A DNA stretch of 64,000 nt from Hermodice carunculata (Eukaryota > Annelida > Polychaeta > Eunicida > Amphinomidae), in assembly GCA_964020975.1 (NCBI GenBank), contig OZ026618.1:38392390-38456389 (forward strand), written 5' to 3'. Positions within the stretch are counted from its first letter, which is position 1. Every line of letters starts with the position of its first letter. This document shows, one piece after another, positions 61,303 to 64,000 of this stretch. The notes under the pieces are model-generated. The model was not told where the DNA came from and made no database searches. It saw only the letters and a list, made by a program, of their open reading frames with translations. The translations under genes were made by a program, and so were the position numbers.

Positions 61303-62931
61303 CTTCCATAGCCCTTTGCATTTACCGATACCTCACAGGTACCACACAGGTAATCATATGTGTGTATGAGAAATTAACAATGCTAATATGCTATGAATAA
61401 ATTATGCTAATCCCATTGATATGACACTTAGTGACCCTCTGTTTCAAACTTTTAATTTTGTGGCATTGTCATTGTAGGCCTACAGCCTCCATTCATATGC
61501 AGAGCTGTTTATACAAAATCATGTCACAGTGATTTTCGGCATACCTGAAAAAATGTGCATTGTCTGTCAGTAGAGCTGTACAAATCTTAGGTAAAATGTA
61601 AATTTCTTTGTTTTTTGGTTTTGTTTTTGTTCCCCCCCCCACCCACCCCCTTTTATTTTTATTAGTTTTTTTTTTGGTAGACAAAAGCTTGTCATATATG
61701 TGTATCATTTGACTGGGGTAAATCATTTAAAATCAGGCATGCTGACTTTGTTGAGCTGTTGAGTTCATCAGCATATTATTTTCACAAAATTAATAAATTA
61801 ATATCCATGAATATGGATGACAGCACTTATGAACTGCAGATTTTATAACTTTTACCAAGCTAGTGTACATAGGTGGCAAAACATTTGAACTTCAACATAC
61901 AACCACATATAATTATAAGAGTTTCAGAAAGTGAAACAAGGGGAAAAAAGTTAGCTTCCATTAAACACTTGCCTGAAAACACTTGCGCCTGATAATTGGA
62001 TTGATAATTGGATGCTTATCAAATTTAAAATCAGAGCACTTGTGAATACAAATATGCATTTATGATATTGGAGTAACTGTACAAACTTTTGTCATTTTCT
62101 TTCTAATATGTGCACATACACCAGAAACCATGTCAATAAACCACAACTTATACAGTCTACTTCAGAAAAAAAGGCATAGCACTATTGGTTTGTGGAAGGT
62201 GGATCACTCAACTGCCTTCCTAATGTTCAAACAAAGGGCGCATTAAAATTCCATAATTTTAGTACCAAAAAACATAATTTGCTGAATACTGCTACTCTAA
62301 TCTGTGACCTACTGGTCTTAAACTGTGCACTTTGATGGGCTAATAATGTTTAAACACTGAAACTGTTCCATTGTCTGCCATAATTCAGATTATATCAGGA
62401 AAATACTGCCATAATGACTGGTATTAGATGCTGACTTGGTGTAACTGATACTCCCCCCACCCGCCATTAATGCCTCAGCAGTGATAGATGTCATATTTTT
62501 TGTAGACAAATGTTATGAATCTATCCATAAATAGTAAAAAAATCACCAATTTCACCTCAAAATTCATAAAATGTTAGCGATATATTCAAATTTGGGGTTA
62601 AAATTAAGGGATGGGGCATTGTAATTTGATCTCTCATTGTAAGGGCAGGACATGCAGGCAAGTGATTATGGGTTTGCATCACAGCCCATTGTGTATCGTA
62701 TTCATATTGGACAGAAAAGAATTGATTGGATGCAATTATATAATTTTCCTCAAAATTTTAATTAATTATTTTATTTGTCATTAAAACTGATTTTTCAGAT
62801 TTAAAGGTTGCTTGCAAAAAAGTTGATATTTTCTTTAATATTGAAGTTTGGTAAAGTTAATGCAAATCCTTTGCAGAAAACAAGTTGTGGCTTCAGTTAA
62901 ACAAGTTTTAAAATTTTTGATAAGTCTATTA
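61303..62931. other. Interior of the 3.0-kb unit, non-coding
   Basis: AT-rich. A T/C/T mixture at 61606-61680, an ATTGGATTGATAATTGGAT direct repeat near 61996, and TCAAAATTCATAAAATG near 62560. No conserved domain is recognised in any frame. Confidence 0.4.
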
Positions 62932-63389
62932 GGTTACAGACTACAATTGTGATTGGCTGGTTGCGCATCCCAACGGAGATAGTCCGTAATTGTGAAAATA
63001 CTGTGTTTTCAGCATGCTGTAGCTTCTGTTTAAATAAAGTTAGCTAAGTCAGGTTTGCTGCATCGCAGAGTTGCTTCATTGGTGGTCATATAGGTGCACT
63101 GTCTTCCAGGCCAGGTGGGAACTTTATGGTGGGGAAGGACAATGATGTGACCCTGGCAAGCGCACAGTTCATACACCTGTATAAAGCTGACATCCAGGTG
63201 TTGTTTCGTATTTCAATTATCACAAATTAACGAGCTGGGAATTGTATGACAAAAATCCGTCCATATTTTTCTGACATTTTTATCTGTTAAATGCCGTTCA
63301 CGGAATTTCAAAATACCAAAATGCTGATTTTTTAGACTGAAAAATGCTAATATGTAGAATAGAAGGATTTATAACTGTAGTCTGTGGCC
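62932..63389 (+). repeat. 458-bp direct repeat, right copy
   Basis: Near-identical to 60379-60836 in the same orientation; the two visible differences are G/A at the position of CTACA(G/A)TTG and G/T in ATATG(G/T)AGAA-type context near the right end. Confidence 0.95.
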
Positions 63390-63393
63390 AACA

Positions 63394-63860
63394 AGTGGTA
63401 TCTCCTATTTAAACCATGCCTCTTTTGTCACTGCCACAATTTTATAATTGGAGACCCTTTTCTCCGCCTTAATCCAAGAAACAGTATAGAACTAATTTTT
63501 GACCTGCCTGTACACCCACGTGCTAGGTCTTCCTTGGCACGATCCACTGAGCACGAAAAAAGATACAAAACGTGCCTCAATGACCAGGTCACATCGGCAT
63601 AGTCTATTCAGCAAGTGGAAATAATCAATGCAGGTTCGAATCCTGCCAGCGGCTTACTGATGAGGCAATTTTTTGCTGTAATAAAGCAGAGAGAACACTA
63701 GTTCTCCATGGCAAAATACGAAGTCCAGCATTCTGTTCACCAACAGTAGTTCTCATACAAGAAACATTCACGGGGATTTAACTGGAAAAACTGCAGAAGA
63801 AATCCCTGGCAATGACAAAAGAGGCATAGTTTAAGAGTAAATGTACATTGTATTCAACCA
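63394..63860. other. Unannotated sequence with a T-arm-like word
   Basis: GCAGGTTCGAATCCTGC at 63630-63646 is a perfect T-arm-like hairpin and B box, but no acceptor stem, D arm or anticodon arm pairs upstream. The 72-codon plus frame at 63384-63602 begins in the direct repeat and has no domain. Confidence 0.35.
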
Positions 63861-63864
63861 TGCC

Positions 63865-64000
63865 CCCCCCCTCCCTTGAATTAACACTGAGTTAACAGCT
63901 TTCCTTGCCGTGGGTCGGGCACTCAGCGCCCCTCCCACGTCAGGAAAAGCTGTTAAGCTGTGACATGTTATCTTGATGGGTCCAATCCAATGTTCTCACT
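63865..64000 (+). mobile_element. Family C element cut by the window edge
   Basis: CCCCCCCCCTCCCTTGAATTAAC, then hairpin arms GAGTTAACAGCTTTCCTTGC and TCAGGAAAAGCTGTTAAGCT with centre GGGCACTCAGCGCCC, then ATCTTGATGGG and CCAATGTTCTCACT. The layout matches C copies at 19584 and 23574. The right end lies outside the window. Confidence 0.6.

Larger units (their letters stand above)
60379..63389. mobile_element. 3.0-kb unit with 458-bp terminal direct repeats
   Basis: The direct repeats 60379-60836 and 62932-63389 (offset 2553) differ at only two positions by eye. Each repeat itself has inverted ends: GGTTACAGACTACAGTTGTG and ATAACTGTAGTCTGTGGCC. The outer flanks share AACA (60375-60378 and 63390-63393), consistent with a 4-bp target duplication of the whole unit. 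The inner flanks share CTATTA. No reverse transcriptase, integrase or transposase is recognisable in the 2.1-kb interior. It could be a composite of two MITEs, a non-autonomous element with terminal direct repeats, or a recent tandem duplication. Near identity means it is young. Confidence 0.7.

Noticed and set aside
63630-63653. tRNA gene suggested by GCAGGTTCGAATCCTGC
   Set aside because: No matching acceptor strand, D arm or anticodon arm within 90 bases upstream.

Overview
This is eukaryotic, AT-rich, repeat-dense DNA with no complete host protein gene that I can support. Long microsatellites, several minisatellites, many small inverted-repeat transposons, a LINE with a YADD reverse transcriptase, a tRNA-derived SINE and frequent TACATGTA octamers suggest a marine invertebrate animal, perhaps an invertebrate deuterostome. 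The species cannot be fixed from the sequence. The window reads as a large intron or intergenic region. Three short candidate coding exons (57304-57422 +, 50061-50087 +, 24150-24283 -) are weakly supported. Most longer open frames are translations of tandem or dispersed repeats.

The dominant component is a set of small TTAA-flanked inverted-repeat elements of about 150-260 bp, here called families A, B, C, D and E. A has ends CCCTTTCAGTGCCAA, B has CTCATTCCATACCA, C has CCCTTTCCCCCTCAA, D has CTCTTTCAYGCT-like ends and E has CCCTCTCTACC. A, B and C also share interior modules and each carries a long asymmetrically placed hairpin. A C element inserted into an A element at 44.4 kb shows a clean TTAA target duplication. 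Three minisatellites (14.8-15.5, 19.75-19.97 and 31.5-32.1 kb) are built from pieces of these elements.

Region by region: 0-13 kb is scattered A, B and C copies, mariner-like MITEs and a DR1-type nuclear-receptor motif cluster. 14.8-15.5 kb is a 25-bp minisatellite. 15.8-33.7 kb holds more elements, microsatellites, a CTCF-like inverted pair at 18.7 kb and a 45-bp minisatellite at 31.5 kb. 33.7-38.3 kb is a three-level nest: a GTCCGTC-type dispersed repeat hosts a 5'-truncated LINE, which hosts a 1.8-kb TTAA DNA transposon with a transposase N-terminal remnant. 39-53 kb has a 26-bp minisatellite, an (ATTT)n tract, a CTCF-like plus X-box pair at 51.2 kb and a 20-bp minisatellite in two blocks. 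54.4-56.8 kb is a C element split by a 2.2-kb copy of the GTCCGTC repeat. 60.3-63.4 kb is a 3.0-kb unit bounded by nearly identical 458-bp direct repeats, and its 5' side is an 87-bp foldback.

Nothing here forms a gene pathway. The coherent system is the TTAA-element superfamily and its derived satellites. All family names are working labels based on reading the sequence by eye; no database search was possible.
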